A DNA stretch of 64,000 bases from Hordeum vulgare subsp. vulgare. Lineage: Eukaryota > Streptophyta > Magnoliopsida > Poales > Poaceae. The notes beneath the pieces are model-generated. The model worked only from the letters and a program-made list of their open reading frames with translations, was not told the origin of the DNA and did no database searches. The stretch spans positions 348,623,670-348,687,669 of the forward strand of contig NC_058520.1 of assembly GCF_904849725.1 (NCBI RefSeq), in the 5' to 3' direction. Of this stretch, positions 1-12,400 are shown in pieces (positions within the stretch are counted from its first letter, which is position 1; every line of letters starts with the position of its first letter). The translations under genes were made by a program, and so were the position numbers.

Positions 1-357
1 TTGATGAAATTCCAATTTCAACCGATTGTAGTCCCATGATCCAGTATCATCACATAGCCTATACCATGTCAACGCCTTATCCTTCAAAGATAAAGGAAAG
101 ACCTTCTTCTTGACCTCATCCTCGGGAAAACCTGCAAGCTTAAATAAACCATAAACTTCATCTACATAGATTAGATGCAAGTCTCGATGTGATGTTCCAT
201 CTCCTGTAAAAGGATTAGCCAGCAGTTTCTCAAGCATACCCGAAGGAAATTCAAAGAAAATATTTTCAATAGGTGCAACAGGTTGAGGAGAAACTCTTTG
301 TGCTTCCGTTCGAGGTGAAGATACCCCAAACAAGCCCCTCAAAGGATTAGTATCCAT
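1..357 (-). CDS. gag: Gypsy gag, N-terminal 119 residues, open to the window edge
   Basis: Gag is the structural protein that packages element RNA into cytoplasmic virus-like particles. The start is the ATG at 357-355, the first one downstream of the primer site and leader. The frame is open for 119 codons to base 1 with no stop. The first residues are MDTNPLRGLFG. Further on is the retrotransposon-gag core signature FPLSLKDKALTWY (about residues 91-103), typical of plant Gypsy gag. The C-terminal half, nucleocapsid and protease lie beyond the left edge. The open frame suggests this copy is younger than its surroundings, but only a fifth or so of gag is visible. Confidence 0.8.
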   Translation of the reverse strand, partial: MDTNPLRGLFGVSSPRTEAQRVSPQPVAPIENIFFEFPSGMLEKLLANPFTGDGTSHRDLHLIYVDEVYGLFKLAGFPEDEVKKKVFPLSLKDKALTWYRLCDDTGSWDYNRLKLEFHQ

Positions 358-434
358 AGTGACAAGTGACAATAAATTTCAGCACACTATTTGAATGTTT
401 CCTTACCAAGTTCCACTTACCAAAGGCGCTTCAC

Positions 435-452
435 TCCCCGGCAGCAGCGCCA
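435..452 (-). other. Primer binding site, tRNA-Asp type
   Basis: On the minus strand this reads TGGCGCTGCTGCCGGGGA, starting about 11 bases after the LTR end. It matches the complement of the 3' end of plant tRNA-Asp (TGGCGCCGTTGCCGGGGA) with two mismatches. Reverse transcription would start here. Confidence 0.75.
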
Positions 453-463
453 GAAAAGAGTCT

Positions 464-1984
464 TGATGACCCACAAGTATAGGGGATCTATCGTAGTCCT
501 TTCAATAAGTAAGAGTGTCGTACCCAACGAGGAGCAGAAGGATGTGACAAGTGGTTTTCAGCAAGGTAAAATCTGAAGCAGTGAAATTATCGGTTACAAG
601 TAGTGGTATGGTGAGATGATTCGTAGAAAGCAACAAGTAAAAAAAGTAGCAACGGTGCAGAAAAGTGGACCAATCCCTTTTGTAGCAAGGGACAAGCCTG
701 GACAAAGTCTTATAGGAGGAAAAACGCTCCCGAGGACACACGGGAATTTATGTCATGCTAGTTTTCATCATGTTCATATGATTCGCGTCCGTTACTTCGA
801 TAGTTTGATATGTGGGTGGACCGGCGCTTGGGTACTGCTGTTACTTGGACAAGCATCCCACTTATGATTAACCCCTCTCGCAAGCATCCGCAACTACGAA
901 AGAAGAATTAAGACAAAGTCTAACCATAGCATTAAACTAGTGGATCCAAATCAACCCCTTATGAAGCAACCCATAAACTAGGGTTTAAGCTTCTGTCACT
1001 CTAGCAACCCATCATCTACTTACTACTTCCCAATGCCATCCTCTAGGCCCAAATCATGGTGAAGTCTTATGTAGTCGACGTTCACAGAACACCACTAGAG
1101 GAAAAATAACATACAACACATCAAAATATCGAACGAATTCCAAATTTACATGACTACTATTAGCATGACTTATCCCATGTCCTCAAGAACAAAAGTAACT
1201 ACTCACAAAGCATAATCATATTCATGCCCAGAGAGGTAATGAGTAGCATCAAGGATTTGAACATAAACTCTTCCACCAAGTAATCCAACTACCATCAACT
1301 ACAAAGAATAATTAAAAATACTAGCAACCTTACAAGTACCAATCGGAGTCGCAAGACGGAGATTGGTTACAAGAGATGAACTAGGGTTTGGAGATGAGAT
1401 GGTGCTGATGAAGATGTTGATGGTGACGAGTCCCCTCCGATGAGAGGAGTGTTGGTAATGACGATGGCGACGATTTCCCCCTCCGGGAGGGAAGTTTCCC
1501 CGACAGGATCGTCCTGCCGGAGCTCTAGATTGGTTCTGCTCAAGTTCCGCCTCGTTGCGGCGGCGAATCCACGAAAAAGGCTCCTCTTGATTTTTTTTGG
1601 CGATGAAACCCTTCATATAGCAGAAGAGGGGGCCAGAGGGCCAGCTGGGTGCCCACAACCCCCTAGGCGCGGCCAGGGGGGTGGACACGCCTAGCAGGCT
1701 TGTGGCCACCTGGTGGCGCCCCTCTGACACTTCTTCCGCCAAGTATTTTTTATAAATCCCGAAAAAAATCCTCGTTGATTTTTATGGCATTTGGAGTTGC
1801 GCAAAATAGGTATCTCAACTTTGCTCCTTTTTTAGGCCAGAATTCCAGCTGCCGGCATTCTCCCTCTTCATGTAAACCTTGTAAATAATAGAGAAAAGGC
1901 ATAAGAATTGTACCATGAAGTGAAATAACAGCACAAGGCACGATAAATATCAACATAAAAGCATGATGCAAAATGGACGTATCA
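464..1984 (-). repeat. 5' LTR of Sabrina-type Gypsy
   Basis: 1521 bp. On the plus strand it starts TGATGACCCACAAG and ends GGACGTATCA, so the sense (minus) strand begins TGATACGTCC and ends in CATCA. It is the same family type as the LTR copies at 7967-9428 and 35628-36822, in the opposite orientation. Short open frames inside (for example around 1299-1742) are LTR sequence, not genes. Confidence 0.8.
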
Positions 1985-4900
1985 GCTACCAAGGCTCGAT
2001 GGAAGAACAAGGGGGCATTTCTATGTACAGAGAGCTACTAAAGGCATACGACTAGGTGTCGAACCCCATACATATCACAACACATCACACGTACGCATGA
2101 CATACTCAATATGCATAGACACAACAATGGGATCACAACATAGCCATACAACATCACAACATTTATTTAGAAGACTCGAAAGAGACTTGCATAATAAGTT
2201 CATACAGGTAGGGGTCACATGACCAGACACTCAAGTCATTGAAACAAAGTCAAACAAGCCATGCGGAAGCATTAAAGATGTCTGAGTATAGACAGATGAA
2301 AGGATAAGGAAAAAAGCCTGACTATCTACATATCCCTTCTGAAAGGGTCTAGATCGTAGCTGGGACACTAGCTACTCGTCATCGTCGATGTCTAGGTAGA
2401 ACCCACCTGATGGATCATGGGTGTCTTCTGCAATATTTATTAAGCAAAAATGAGTACAAAGGTACTCAGCAAGACTTTAGGACAGATCTATCTACTTATG
2501 CACATGTATCAATAAAGGGGGTTATGAGCTTTCATGCAGCAAGCCAGCTTTGACTCTTGGCTAGCCTATACTACAACTTAAATTAATTTTGATCAACTTT
2601 GATAAGTCGTACACGAGTCCACTACTAGCACAACAATACACTATCATGTATTTTTTTCCGTCTCCCTACGGAAATGCCATACATGATACTCACACTTATC
2701 TTGATACTTTTATGAGTAGCCATTAAAGTTATATATGAACAACATATGTCTCCAAGTAGTCCATATCCACGGACGCGGCTATTCGAATAGATCATAACCC
2801 TGTAGGGGTTTACTTCTGCACACACGCTCTCGCTACTTATCGCCATGTGCACTTTACGCACCTCGGCAACCTTCAAACGGAAGCCCAGCGAGGGAGTCGG
2901 CCATGACCGTTGACCATGCTAATACCAAGTCCATATTTATCGCCTATTTGAGAGTGAATCCGCACGGAAGTCCGGCCGAAGTTTCCGCTACGGCCCCAAA
3001 CAATGTGCGCAGGGTTCCCAAGCCCACCATCCGGGTGCCACTTGGTACACCGTGCCACTTCCTACCGCGTCATAGCCCACCTCTAAGCTCAGCACTATGC
3101 ACGGCCTCCAGCGTGACTATAAATACCAGAAACTACTTGCAACTCATGGACCGAGTACTAGGCGATTAATAAGCCGAGAGGGTCAATTAAGTATCCCAAT
3201 GTGTGGTAGTATCTAGTCTTGGATTACATACACGGAACTCAGTTCCTAAGGACGGTTCCAATGAAACAACCCGCCATGTACTCCTACATAGACTTTCATC
3301 GGTACCTTTACCAAATTAGGTTCTACACTTATTCTTTTGTCACTAGAACACATTCTTCCATTCATGTTCATCACCCAGATGAAATAGACCTCACACAAAT
3401 CTAGGCATAACAAGCATAGCAGGATAAGGCACATCATGGCTCAAGCAACTAACAGGTATGCTAGGTTGCAAGGTTTAGCTATTTACTGTGACAATGACAG
3501 TATTTCATATATAAATTATTTTAATCTGAGTTAAAGATTAATATCTATGAATTTTTGAAGTTTTGAACTAAATCTAGAATATTTTTAAAACCAGAATTGA
3601 ATTACTGCATCAGCATGACATCAGCAGGTCAAAGTGGTCGTTGCTGGTCAAACCTAACGAGTGGGACCCACTGGTTAGTGACTCTGGTTAAAAAGAATTA
3701 ATATTTAGGTTAATTGGTTGATTAGCAGACCTGGACCCACATGTCAGTGTCTGTTTAGATATTAAATAATTAACTTTTTTTGTTTAACTTAACTAATTAA
3801 CCAGGGCTGGCCCCACTTGTCATAGACTCTGGGGAGTGAACCCACCGGCGCTAGGGTCAAACCCACCGGTGATGAGCCGCCGGTGGCTCCAGGAACGGCG
3901 GAGGGCATCGGAAATGCCCTTCCGGCGACCAAACGCACGACGGAATGCATCAGAGGAACGGTCGTTCGCTCGTGAGCACGATGGAGCAAGCCCAGGGGCT
4001 GGGATAGTTGGAATCGATGCCGGCGATGAGCTTGGCGGCTGCCGGAGCTCGAGCCTCATCGAAGTGAAGCAGGGCGCGAAACGGCTGCGACGAAGCACCT
4101 ACACGACCTACTCGACACGCTGAAGCTACAGGAGGTCTCAGATGGAGCAGCAGATCATCGGAGCCTCACCGGCCACGAGCTCCCGCGGTGAATCTCATCG
4201 GGCTCCGGTGGAATCGGGGGCTACAGATAGGGGGAGAAGGGGAAAACAATGGGAATGGGTCGCTGAGCTCACAGGGAGTGCGGAGACGGCGAGAGTGGGC
4301 TCGGGGACGGCCTGGAGATGGAGAACAACGGCGGCGATCGTCGGCCACCCGAGGAGCAAGACGATGGCGATCTGGCGTTGCAGGTTCTCTTAGCTTTGTT
4401 TCTTCGCGCGTAGAGCTGTAGGGCGTCGAGGCGGAATGATTCCCGGTCTTGGATGAGAGGTTTCCTGGCCGGAGCAGGCTGTCGACGGTGAGCTCCCCTT
4501 GGCATCAATGGCGACAGAGGGGGAAGAAGGAGAGGGAGCACTAATGGCGAGGAGAGAGCAATGGGGACGACTCCCTGGGGTGCTTATCCCCTCTGCCAGC
4601 ACGACAAGGTGGCCAGGCAGGCACGCAACTGCGTGCTGCCGCCTGAGGGAGCGGCGACATCTCCTGCTTGCCCACTCGCAAGGAGGAAGATGACAGGAAG
4701 GAGGGGATGGGCTGGGCCTGGCGACTGGTAAGGTTTTCCACTTATTTCCCTTTTATCTTTTCTGTTTTACAATTCTGACATTTGTTTTATTTATTTTTTG
4801 CTCCAAACTATTCCCTAAAATATTGAATATACTTTTGGGGTTTTAGTTGGAATATTTCCAAGCTCCACGAAATAACTCAACATTTTATAAAGGCTAAAAT

Positions 4901-5190
4901 AGTTATAGTTATTTATTTTGGCAATTTTGAGTGACTTTGATGGATTATTTTAAATGCCAAAGGTGTTCGGAAAATATTAATCACCCCTGAAATATTGTTT
5001 CCAATATTTAACAGAAAAGATGAATATTTTTTAAGGCCATTTTGGGTTCATTGAAAATTCACATCATTTGAATTGGTTTGATTAAAGTGAGGTGCTAGAC
5101 TTTATTCAATCCCCACTTCATTTTTAATGCAAAATAAAACATGATGCATAAACTTGCTAAACACCAAGTAGTAGTTCTAGGGATCTGACA
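1985..5190 (-). repeat. Long Gypsy-type LTR (3.2 kb), truncated by the Sabrina insertion
   Basis: The right edge reads ...GGATCTGACA, so the sense strand starts TGTCAGATCCC. The left end is cut by the Sabrina-type element. It carries the same block order as the giant LTRs at about 29500-35627 and 38111-41938: a GAGTAC/GTACTC hairpin (2452-2467), a conserved island (about 2765-2830) and a GC-rich stretch (about 3800-4700). No coding gene is visible. The many open frames in 3800-4740 come from high GC. Confidence 0.65.
2452..2467. other. Conserved LTR hairpin, copy 1
   Basis: GAGTAC at 2452-2457 pairs with GTACTC at 2462-2467 around the loop AAAG. Equivalent stems with a different loop occur at 29947-29965 and 38433-38451 in other LTRs. 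Confidence 0.6.
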
Positions 5191-5374
5191 CAACCCTCTT
5201 GCCTGCGTTAGGTGCAAGTTGTTTGTTCTTTTCTGTGCAGTCGCCGAAGACGGTTGTGTTTGATATTCCTATTGGTTCGATAAACCTTGGTTTCACAACC
5301 GAGGGAGATACTTACCCACAATGTGCTACGATAACCCGTTCCTGTGCATGGACCAACGCAGATCACAGGTATCA
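5191..5374 (+). repeat. Terminal fragment of a Gypsy LTR
   Basis: It contains the stretch CTATTGGTTCGATAAACC followed by CTTGGTTTC, ACCGAGGGAGATACTTAC and an end in GGTATCA (to 5374). This is the layout of the 3' terminal part of several Triticeae Gypsy LTRs (Fatima or WHAM-like). No left end is present. It lies between the long LTR (ends 5190) and the decayed integrase (from about 5470). The 90 bases from 5375 to 5470 are unassigned. Confidence 0.5.
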
Positions 5375-5469
5375 TCCTCCCAATTAAGTGAAAGTTTATT
5401 TTTCTTCTTCTTCGGGAGACATAGAACAAGTTCGCTTGCATTTTATGCCTTTGCTCGAACTTCCCTACT

Positions 5470-6240
5470 CTCCTAGCACCTATCTTGCTGTTGATAAAAG
5501 GTAGAGCATGCCAGCACTACATCGCGCTCTTCTTCGAGGGTGTGTAGGTCGCCCTGCCGATCTAACTCGGCTTCCTTTCCTCGTACACCATGAAAACTGG
5601 TGTGTATCCCATTGAATGGTTCGGGGTGGTATGCAAGCCCCACTATACAGAGTCGAGCTCCTCCACCCAATGGCAGTCAAATTCTTTTAGACAACGGACT
5701 AGTTGAGGTTTGATGCCACTCATAATAAGATCGTTGGCCCGTTCAACTTGTCCATTGGTTTGTGGGAGATAAATGGAAGCATAGTCAAGCTTGATGCCCA
5801 AATTAGAGCAGCAATCCTTAACCTCCTGGGCTATGAAACTGGATCCATTGTCCGTTATTATACTATGGGGACACTGTAACAGTGAACCATGTCGGATATA
5901 AAGTCGATAACTGGTTCAGACTTAGAAGAAGTTATCGGTTTGGCTTCGATGCACTTAGTAATTTATCGACCATAGCTACTATGTATTTATAATTCTAGGT
6001 CCCGACTTTAAGTTGTCCGACCATGTCTAGCCCCCACACCGCATAAGGCCACGTGATCGGTATCGTCTGAAGAGTTGTTGCAGGCATGTGGTTCTGATTT
6101 GCAAAGAGCTGACACCGAACACAATATTGGACGAGTGTTTGAGCATCTACGCAGGCCGTGGACCTAAATAAGATGGCTCGAATGGCCTTGCTTACTAGGC
6201 ATTGAGCTACTGCATGGTGGCCAGCCATGCGTGCATGTAT
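5470..6240 (-). pseudogene. pol: Integrase remnant of the host Gypsy
   Basis: The enzyme would insert element cDNA into chromosomes. The HHCC-like zinc region shows as CQLFANQNHMPATTLQ (about 6120-6070, related to C-x2-C contexts). It is followed by WPYAVWGLDMVG at the start of the catalytic core and, further on, by the core signature TNGQVERAND (about 5755-5725). The core is broken by stops and frameshifts. After the core the text runs into a helical Y/FYQQ-type region near 5500 and is then lost at about 5470. Identification is from motif order; none of the pieces is longer than about 80 residues in one frame. Confidence 0.7.
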
Positions 6241-6519
6241 TTTAACCAGGGGCTGCTTTCCTTCTTTTTCGAATATGCATCGTTGGAGTACTCTGGTGGT
6301 GCTTTTCTTCTATAGTTCACTCTCATGGACCTTGTAGGCCTTGGATGACCGAATTATTCATCTTGCCTCGGTTTGGTCACTGGGGAGTTGTTGGTGGAGA
6401 ATATACGAGAGAAAGGGCTCAGTCCATGGCACGATTACTGCCATGACTTCATGAGCCGAAGATGTTTCTTCAAGTGACGAGCCGGCTATGATTTTCTCAT
6501 CCGGTTTGATTATTGGAGG

Positions 6520-7300
6520 GATGATCTATTCCTGGACATTGGCTCCAGCTACCTTGTCCTTGTCCTTCCATACCACAGATGGTATGAAAATCTGTTCCAA
6601 AAACGTGTTCTTAGGAACTGGGTTGCTTTTGGTGTCCGTGCGGGCGAGGACATCAGCAAATTGATTGTTGTCTGTGGATACATGGTGGAATTCTAATCCT
6701 TCAACCATGCTAATATTTTGAAGATGACATTTCTATATGCTGCCATATTTGGGTTTTTAGTGTCGAATTCGCCATTGATTTGGGGGATGGCGAGGTTAGA
6801 GCCTCCCTGTGCCTCAAGCCATTGTACGTGCATTTGTGCTGCCATCGGAAGTCCATGCAACAAAACCTCGTATTCGGCTGCATTATTGAAATCAGTGTAC
6901 ATGGTCTGTAATAAGTAACGAATGTGGTTGTGAGTGGGGGGTGTAAGTATAACACCAACCCCTAGTCGGCAAGCGTCTTTGAGCCGTAGAAGTACATCGT
7001 CCAATTGGAGTATGTAGTGTACTCTTTCGGGAGCTCGGCCTCCATCCATTCTGCATGAAAATCATCCATCACCTGAGATTGGGAGTATGTATTTTACTCT
7101 CTCGGAATCTCGGCCTCCGTCTATTCGGCAAGAAAATCAACAACCACCTGACATTTAACAGCTCAGCGTGGTTTGTATGCTATCTCAAAAGGGAGGAGCT
7201 CAATGCCCATTTGGCTATGCGAACTAGGGCGTCCCTGTTGTTGATTATATTATTCAGGTTAACTTCGGATGCCACCATGACCGAACACTATCGAAAGTAG
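6520..7300 (-). pseudogene. pol: RNase H remnant of the host Gypsy
   Basis: This domain degrades the RNA strand during reverse transcription. Recognisable pieces are NWTMYFYGSKTLAD (the catalytic D of the usual FDGS is replaced by Y), TDFNNAAEYEVLLHGLPMAAQ (the NNxAEYxALL helix), LEAQGGSNLAIPQINGEF (G/R-D-S-xLV-type motif with D lost) and STDNNQFADVLAR (the final DNxxADxLA motif). At least two frameshifts separate them. Loss of catalytic acidic residues fits a dead copy. The linker just upstream carries a diverged 75-bp tandem duplication (7007-7156). Confidence 0.75.
7007..7156. repeat. Diverged 75-bp tandem duplication in host pol
   Basis: Units at about 7007-7081 and 7082-7156 share GGAGTATGTA, CTCTCGG/CTTTCGG, CTCGGCCTCC, AAAATCA and CACCTGA at the same spacing. 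Seventy-five bases is 25 codons, so the duplication kept frame. Confidence 0.6.
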
Positions 7301-7399
7301 TGTCATAGCTTCCGAGATGCCATGAAAACTGTATAGGCTATATTATGGTAATACATATACCTTGATTTGCACAGGGTGAGTAATTGTGACACGTAGTAC

Positions 7400-7966
7400 A
7401 TCAGCCTCTGCACACGGAACTTGTGGCCCTTAGCCTCTTATTCGACAATGAGAACCACACTAACCACTTGATTGGTGGTTGGGATATATAATAGCATTAT
7501 CTCACCTATGCCATGTGCTGCTAGTATGGGATTGCTAGCTAATAACAATTTTATTTCCTTCAGTGCAGTTGTTTCCTCGTCGGTCCACTCGATGTTTTTG
7601 GTCTGTTTGAGCAGTTTGTAGAGCGACGGTGCCTTTTCACCCACACGGGAGATAAAGCGGCTTAAAGGCGCCACAAAACCAGCAAGTTTTAAAATGTGCT
7701 TTAATTCTGTGTGGATCGGTAGATGAGACAGGGCTCATATTTTACCCGGATTGGCCTCTATTCCTTTATGGGAGACGATAAATCGGAGTAGTTTACCTGC
7801 AGGAATTCCGAAGACACATTTGTCCGGATTAAGAGGTATATCATAAGCGTGTAGATTGTTAAAGGTTTGCTAGAGGTCATCGACCAACTAGCTGATGTGT
7901 TTGGTTTTGATTACCACGTCATCCACTTGTACCTCGACCATTTTGCCGATTTTGTTCTCTAGGCAT
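7400..7966 (-). pseudogene. pol: Reverse transcriptase, C-terminal part, host Gypsy
   Basis: It begins where the Sabrina-type insertion ends and reads CLENKIGKMVEVQVDDVVIKT. This holds the RT catalytic pair as VDD (usually Y-V-D-D in this family). Downstream are NPDKCVFGIPAGKLL (thumb region), KLAGFVAPLSRFISRVGEKA and IEWTDEETTALKEIK. These follow the normal RT to RNase H linker order. Several stops interrupt it. The N-terminal half is at 36823-37450. Confidence 0.75.
7962..7966. repeat. Left target-site copy (GGCAT) of the Sabrina-type insertion in RT
   Basis: GGCAT lies directly before the LTR start TGATACACTC. On the right only CAT (36823-36825) remains before host RT resumes, consistent with a small terminal deletion. 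Confidence 0.5.
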
Positions 7967-9428
7967 TGATACACTCATTTTGCATCATGAATTACTATTG
8001 ATATTTGTGTTGATCATGTCCATTATCCATTATTATCATACAATTCTTATGCCCTTTCTATCTAAATATGCAAGGTACATCATTGAGTGGGAAATATGTG
8101 GAAATTAGAATTCTGGGTCGGGAAACCGAGAAAAAGGCGGAAAAATCAACTTGCTCTAAATGACGTGAAACTTTATGGAGAATTTTTATGGAATATTGAG
8201 AATTTTTGGGCCAAAAATATACCGGAGAGGGGATACCAGTTGGGCACAAGCCAACAAGGCGCGCACCCTTGGTCATGCCCTGATGGCTTGTGGGTCCCAC
8301 CTAACCCTCTCACGACCATCTTCTCCGATATGGTGTGTTTTACCCTAGAAAAGTCATAAGTTATCTATCGGGATGAACCACCGCCGTCTCGAGACACAAA
8401 CCTGGGCAAAGGCCCTTTTGCTCTTCGACAAAGGGATTCTGCCAAGGGAATACCCCTCTGGGAGGGGGAAATCGAAGCCATCGTCATCACCAACACTTCT
8501 TCCTTCATGGGAGGACCAATCTTCATAAACATATTCACTACCACTATCTCATCTCCAACCCTGCTCGTCACGTGTGTTCAATCCTTGTCTCAAAATTTCA
8601 GATTGGTACCTATGGGTTGCAAGTAGTGTTGATTACATCTTGGAGTTGATGCTTGTTGGATTACCTGGTGGAGGATATTATATTCAGATCCTTAATTATT
8701 ATTATTACACATCTGATCTTGAACATGTTGGTGATGTGAGAGTATAAATTATTGTTCCCGAAGACATGGGAGAAGTCTTGTTATTAGTTATCATGTAAAG
8801 TTGGTATTCATTCGATATTTTGATGATATGGATGTTGTTACTTCTCTTAGTGGTGTTATGTGAATGTCGACTACATGAAACTTCACCATGTTATGGGCCT
8901 AAGGGAAGTCATTGTGGAGTAACAAATAGATGACGGGTTGTGAGAGTAACAGAAGCTTAAACCCAAATTTATGTGTTGCTTCATAAGGGGTTAATTTGGA
9001 TCCATATGTTTCATTCTATGGTTAGATTCTTCTTAATTCCTCTTTCGTAGTTCTGGATGCTTGCGAGAGTGGGTAATAATAAGTAGGTTGTTAGTTCAAG
9101 TAAGAACAACACGTTAGCACCAGTCAACCCACATATCAAATCATCAAAGTAGGGAACGCGAATCTACTTAAGATGATGAATATGACTAGAGATAAATCTG
9201 ATGTGTCCTCGGGAGTGCTTGCTTTATATAAGAGAACTTGCATGCCTGATATTTGCTATAAAAGGATTGGTCTACCTTGCTACACATTTGCGACTATTGT
9301 TACTTGTCACTTGTTACGACTTATCTTGCTACAAAACTATCTATCACTTTTACTTACATCAGTTGCATAGAATTCCTTGCTAAAAATTGCTTATCATTTC
9401 CTTATGCTCCTCGTTGGGTTGGACACTC
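7967..9428 (+). repeat. Sabrina-type LTR, left copy
   Basis: It starts TGATACACTCATTTTGCATC and runs in the sense direction. It matches the right copy from about 8270 (CCCTGATGGCTTGTGGG) to GTTGGGTT near 9420. There the next element starts with TG at 9429, so the terminal 40-60 bases of this LTR are missing. No gene is present. Confidence 0.75.
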
Positions 9429-12400
9429 TGTCACACTTTGTGTTTGTACCGCTTTGTCACTTCTGTTTTTACAACATTTGGAGTAAATCAAAAACTTTTG
9501 AGTGACTATGATAATTGATTTGATTGCAACTTGCTTGTGTGCTTACTTGTGATTTAGGTTACCAAAAACACTTTCCTTATAAAAACTTCTACCTTTGACC
9601 CCCAAGCTTTTGCTCAATGAGCATGCCATGTGTATAGGACTAGAAACCATTTTTATTAAATATTATTTCAACAAAAATGCTTTTAGTTTTTTTAAAGCTT
9701 CAAAACCCCTGGATTGGGATTTGCACTACAAGTCCCTAATTTAGGAGAAGTGTTTTGCCCCAAAGCTTTTCTTTTGACTCTATTATTGAAATAACTTGGC
9801 AAAACCATAAAATAATTATTTTAAAGGTTATTTTGCTGTTTTATTTAAAACCCCTTTTCTAAGGCTAGAAATGGTATTTCATAGGGAAAATTATTTTCCT
9901 GCCTCACAAATATTTGAGAAAATTTAGGGAAACTCAGAGGAAATATATTTTCCATATATGTGAGTTTCAACACATGGTCACATTCAAAGTAGTGGGTTAA
10001 ACCCCTCAAAACCATTTCTGCCTATTCTGAGTTTCTGAAGTATTTCTAAAGGAAATATTCTCAATAAATCCTAGGGAAATTCCAGCATGTCCCACATGTT
10101 ATATGTGGTGATCATACCAAGTTTCATCTCCATCCAAGTTGGTTTGGTCCACCTATTAATTCAAAAAACCCTCGTGTCCAAAACCAAGTTTGGACAACTC
10201 TACATTGCCAAACTTATCCAACTGACCCCAAATTTGTAGGAGTGATCAAGACCCCAAATGACGATGGCAATCCAAGTTTTTCATTTGTGGGTGTTGATTA
10301 GATCACACTTGTCCACAGTATTGTACTTCTGCCCATTTCTAGGTTTCTCCAAGTCTACATTGTCAACCTTGCACAAATGAGCTCAAACTTGGTGAATCCT
10401 ATTACTTTTTTTCATCATCTAATCCTGTTAATTTTCACTACCTTTGGAGTAGGTTAACTTCCCCAAGCCATCATCAAACACCTTCTACTGATATTGAAAA
10501 TCTGCAACTATCACCCCTTCACCTCATCCCTTAACTCCAAATTGATGTCACAAGTTTCCTGTTCAGCCCCACACCTGCAACCGAGAGCTCGAGCTCTAGT
10601 TCAATGGGAGAAGGACAAAATCCTAAATTTCTTTCCTGGTTTCATGGTAACAACTATTTTCATCTCCCTCCTTGATCACCACTATTCTCCTTGGCTTCAA
10701 TTCACCCAAAGAGCATCTCGTCAACTCCCAGGCACTGCCATACAGAACGTAGACACTACGGAGCACGCCAGCATGCCATGGCATGCCAAAGTTGTGCTCT
10801 GGATGTGCCACAAAGCGCGCCTGCATCAAGGGAGGCTATCCCCGACATGCTTCGCGCCCACAAGTTGTCCAACATTGACCGCATCAACGACCATCTCGAG
10901 TGCCGAGCAGGGCTGCTCCTCTTCCCCCTTTCTTCTGCCCTCGTGACGTGTGCCCGCGCATGCCCGAAGCCATCATGTGGAGCTTGCCACCGCGACGCGC
11001 CTGGGGAGAGCCCCGCTCCCCCTCGACCCTTCCTGCATGCGTAGACCGCACCCACAAAGGTTGTAGACTCGCCACTAGACCTTCTCTCCCTCGCTAGACA
11101 TTGTCGCGGCCTTGCCGGTGCACCACTTCTCGTTGGACCGTGTCCCCCCTATAAATCGGCCACCCTGGTTTCTCTCCGCCCCTCTTGAACCTCTCTTGCA
11201 TGTCCAATCGACCACCTCAACTCCCCATTCGAGATATTCGAGCACTAGTGCTCCATATCGACCGAAATGCCACCGCGTCGGGGCTCCCTCGATCTCGGCA
11301 CACAAGCCCTCTCTGGCGCTCGTTTCACCTCCATCGTGACCTCAGGTGACTCCTCCTTCGTCTCCTTCTCTTCCCGGACCTTCTCGCCTCTCTGAGCGTC
11401 GTCACTAGCCACCTCTCAAAGACAACCGCCACGGCTTCCTCGTCACCGGCGAATCCAGCCACCTCAGCCACCCCCTCGACATCCAAACGAAAGGCGGGAG
11501 TGCAAGGAACCCATTCCTGCACTCGCGTTTCATCGCCATCGATGCAGATGCCGCCGGTGAGCCTCCCCTCTCTTCTGTCCCGAGGTAGAAGATGACATGA
11601 CAGGGGGACCCCACCTGTCAGTGTCTGTCTCTCTCTCCACCTTCAAGACACTGTCCGCAGGGCCCCGCGCGACAGATTCAAACCTGATGGCGCGCGCTCA
11701 CCTAGGTTAGCTTGCTAGATGGGCCAGCCCAGCTGCTGACTAGCTCTCGCCTGGGCGCAACGCCCATTTTTCTTTTCCTTTTCTGTCTTTTTTTCAAATA
11801 ATTCCATAGAACTAAATATGCAACCAAATCCAATTATCTTCCCACCATAAATCTTGTAAAAATATGTGGAATTCAATAAAACTATCTATGTAATTTTTAC
11901 AAACAGTTTTATACATAGTTTTATTTTAAAACATAGTCTTGAGTAAATTCACCCCGTGTTAAAAAAATTCCAAAACCTTTTTCACTCAAAATCCAGAAAC
12001 AAATATTTTTAGATGAGAAGTTTGTATTTTATAGAGTATTGCAACATTTTAGAAGTGAATTGTGTGTTCTGTTTTTGGTTGTGATTCTTATTATTGTTAT
12101 TACTATCGCGACGATAGATCATATGGCTGACGAAGGACTTGGACCCGAAGACCTCGAAGAACGAGGAGACTTTGCTAACCAAGGAAAGCAGCCCTTGACG
12201 ATGTGTGAAAAAATATTTGATGCATTCCATGTTTATTATTTCATTCTGATGCATGAGATCATGATTTAATCGCTAAACCCGTCGATACGGTGTTTCTGAT
12301 GGTTCCTCGATAACACTTGCATTTGAGCATGACTCTACCACGTATGAGGGTCACGCGTATAAAAAGTTGATAGTCTGCTAGTAGTGCTACGCATGGACTG

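Larger units (their letters stand above)
1..1984 (-). mobile_element. Sabrina-type Gypsy LTR retrotransposon, 5' part only, runs off left edge
   Basis: The minus-strand order is 5' LTR (464-1984), primer binding site (435-452), untranslated leader, then gag (357 to 1). Everything downstream lies outside the window. The LTR has TG...CA ends. The five bases after it (1985-1989, GCTAC) are the expected target-site duplication, whose partner is off the edge. The element interrupts the long LTR that continues at 1985-5190. The Sabrina name is recognition of the LTR text; placement in Gypsy is supported by the gag and the tRNA-Asp-type primer site. Confidence 0.8.

Noticed and set aside
3789..4741. 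Cluster of overlapping open frames on both strands
   Set aside because: Same explanation: GC-rich island within an LTR. The translations are Arg/Pro/Ser-rich low-complexity sequence without motifs.
10494..11614. Open frames of 100-150 codons that could look like a small gene
   Set aside because: The region is the left LTR arm, and its inverted copy at 31600-34340 does not preserve these frames.
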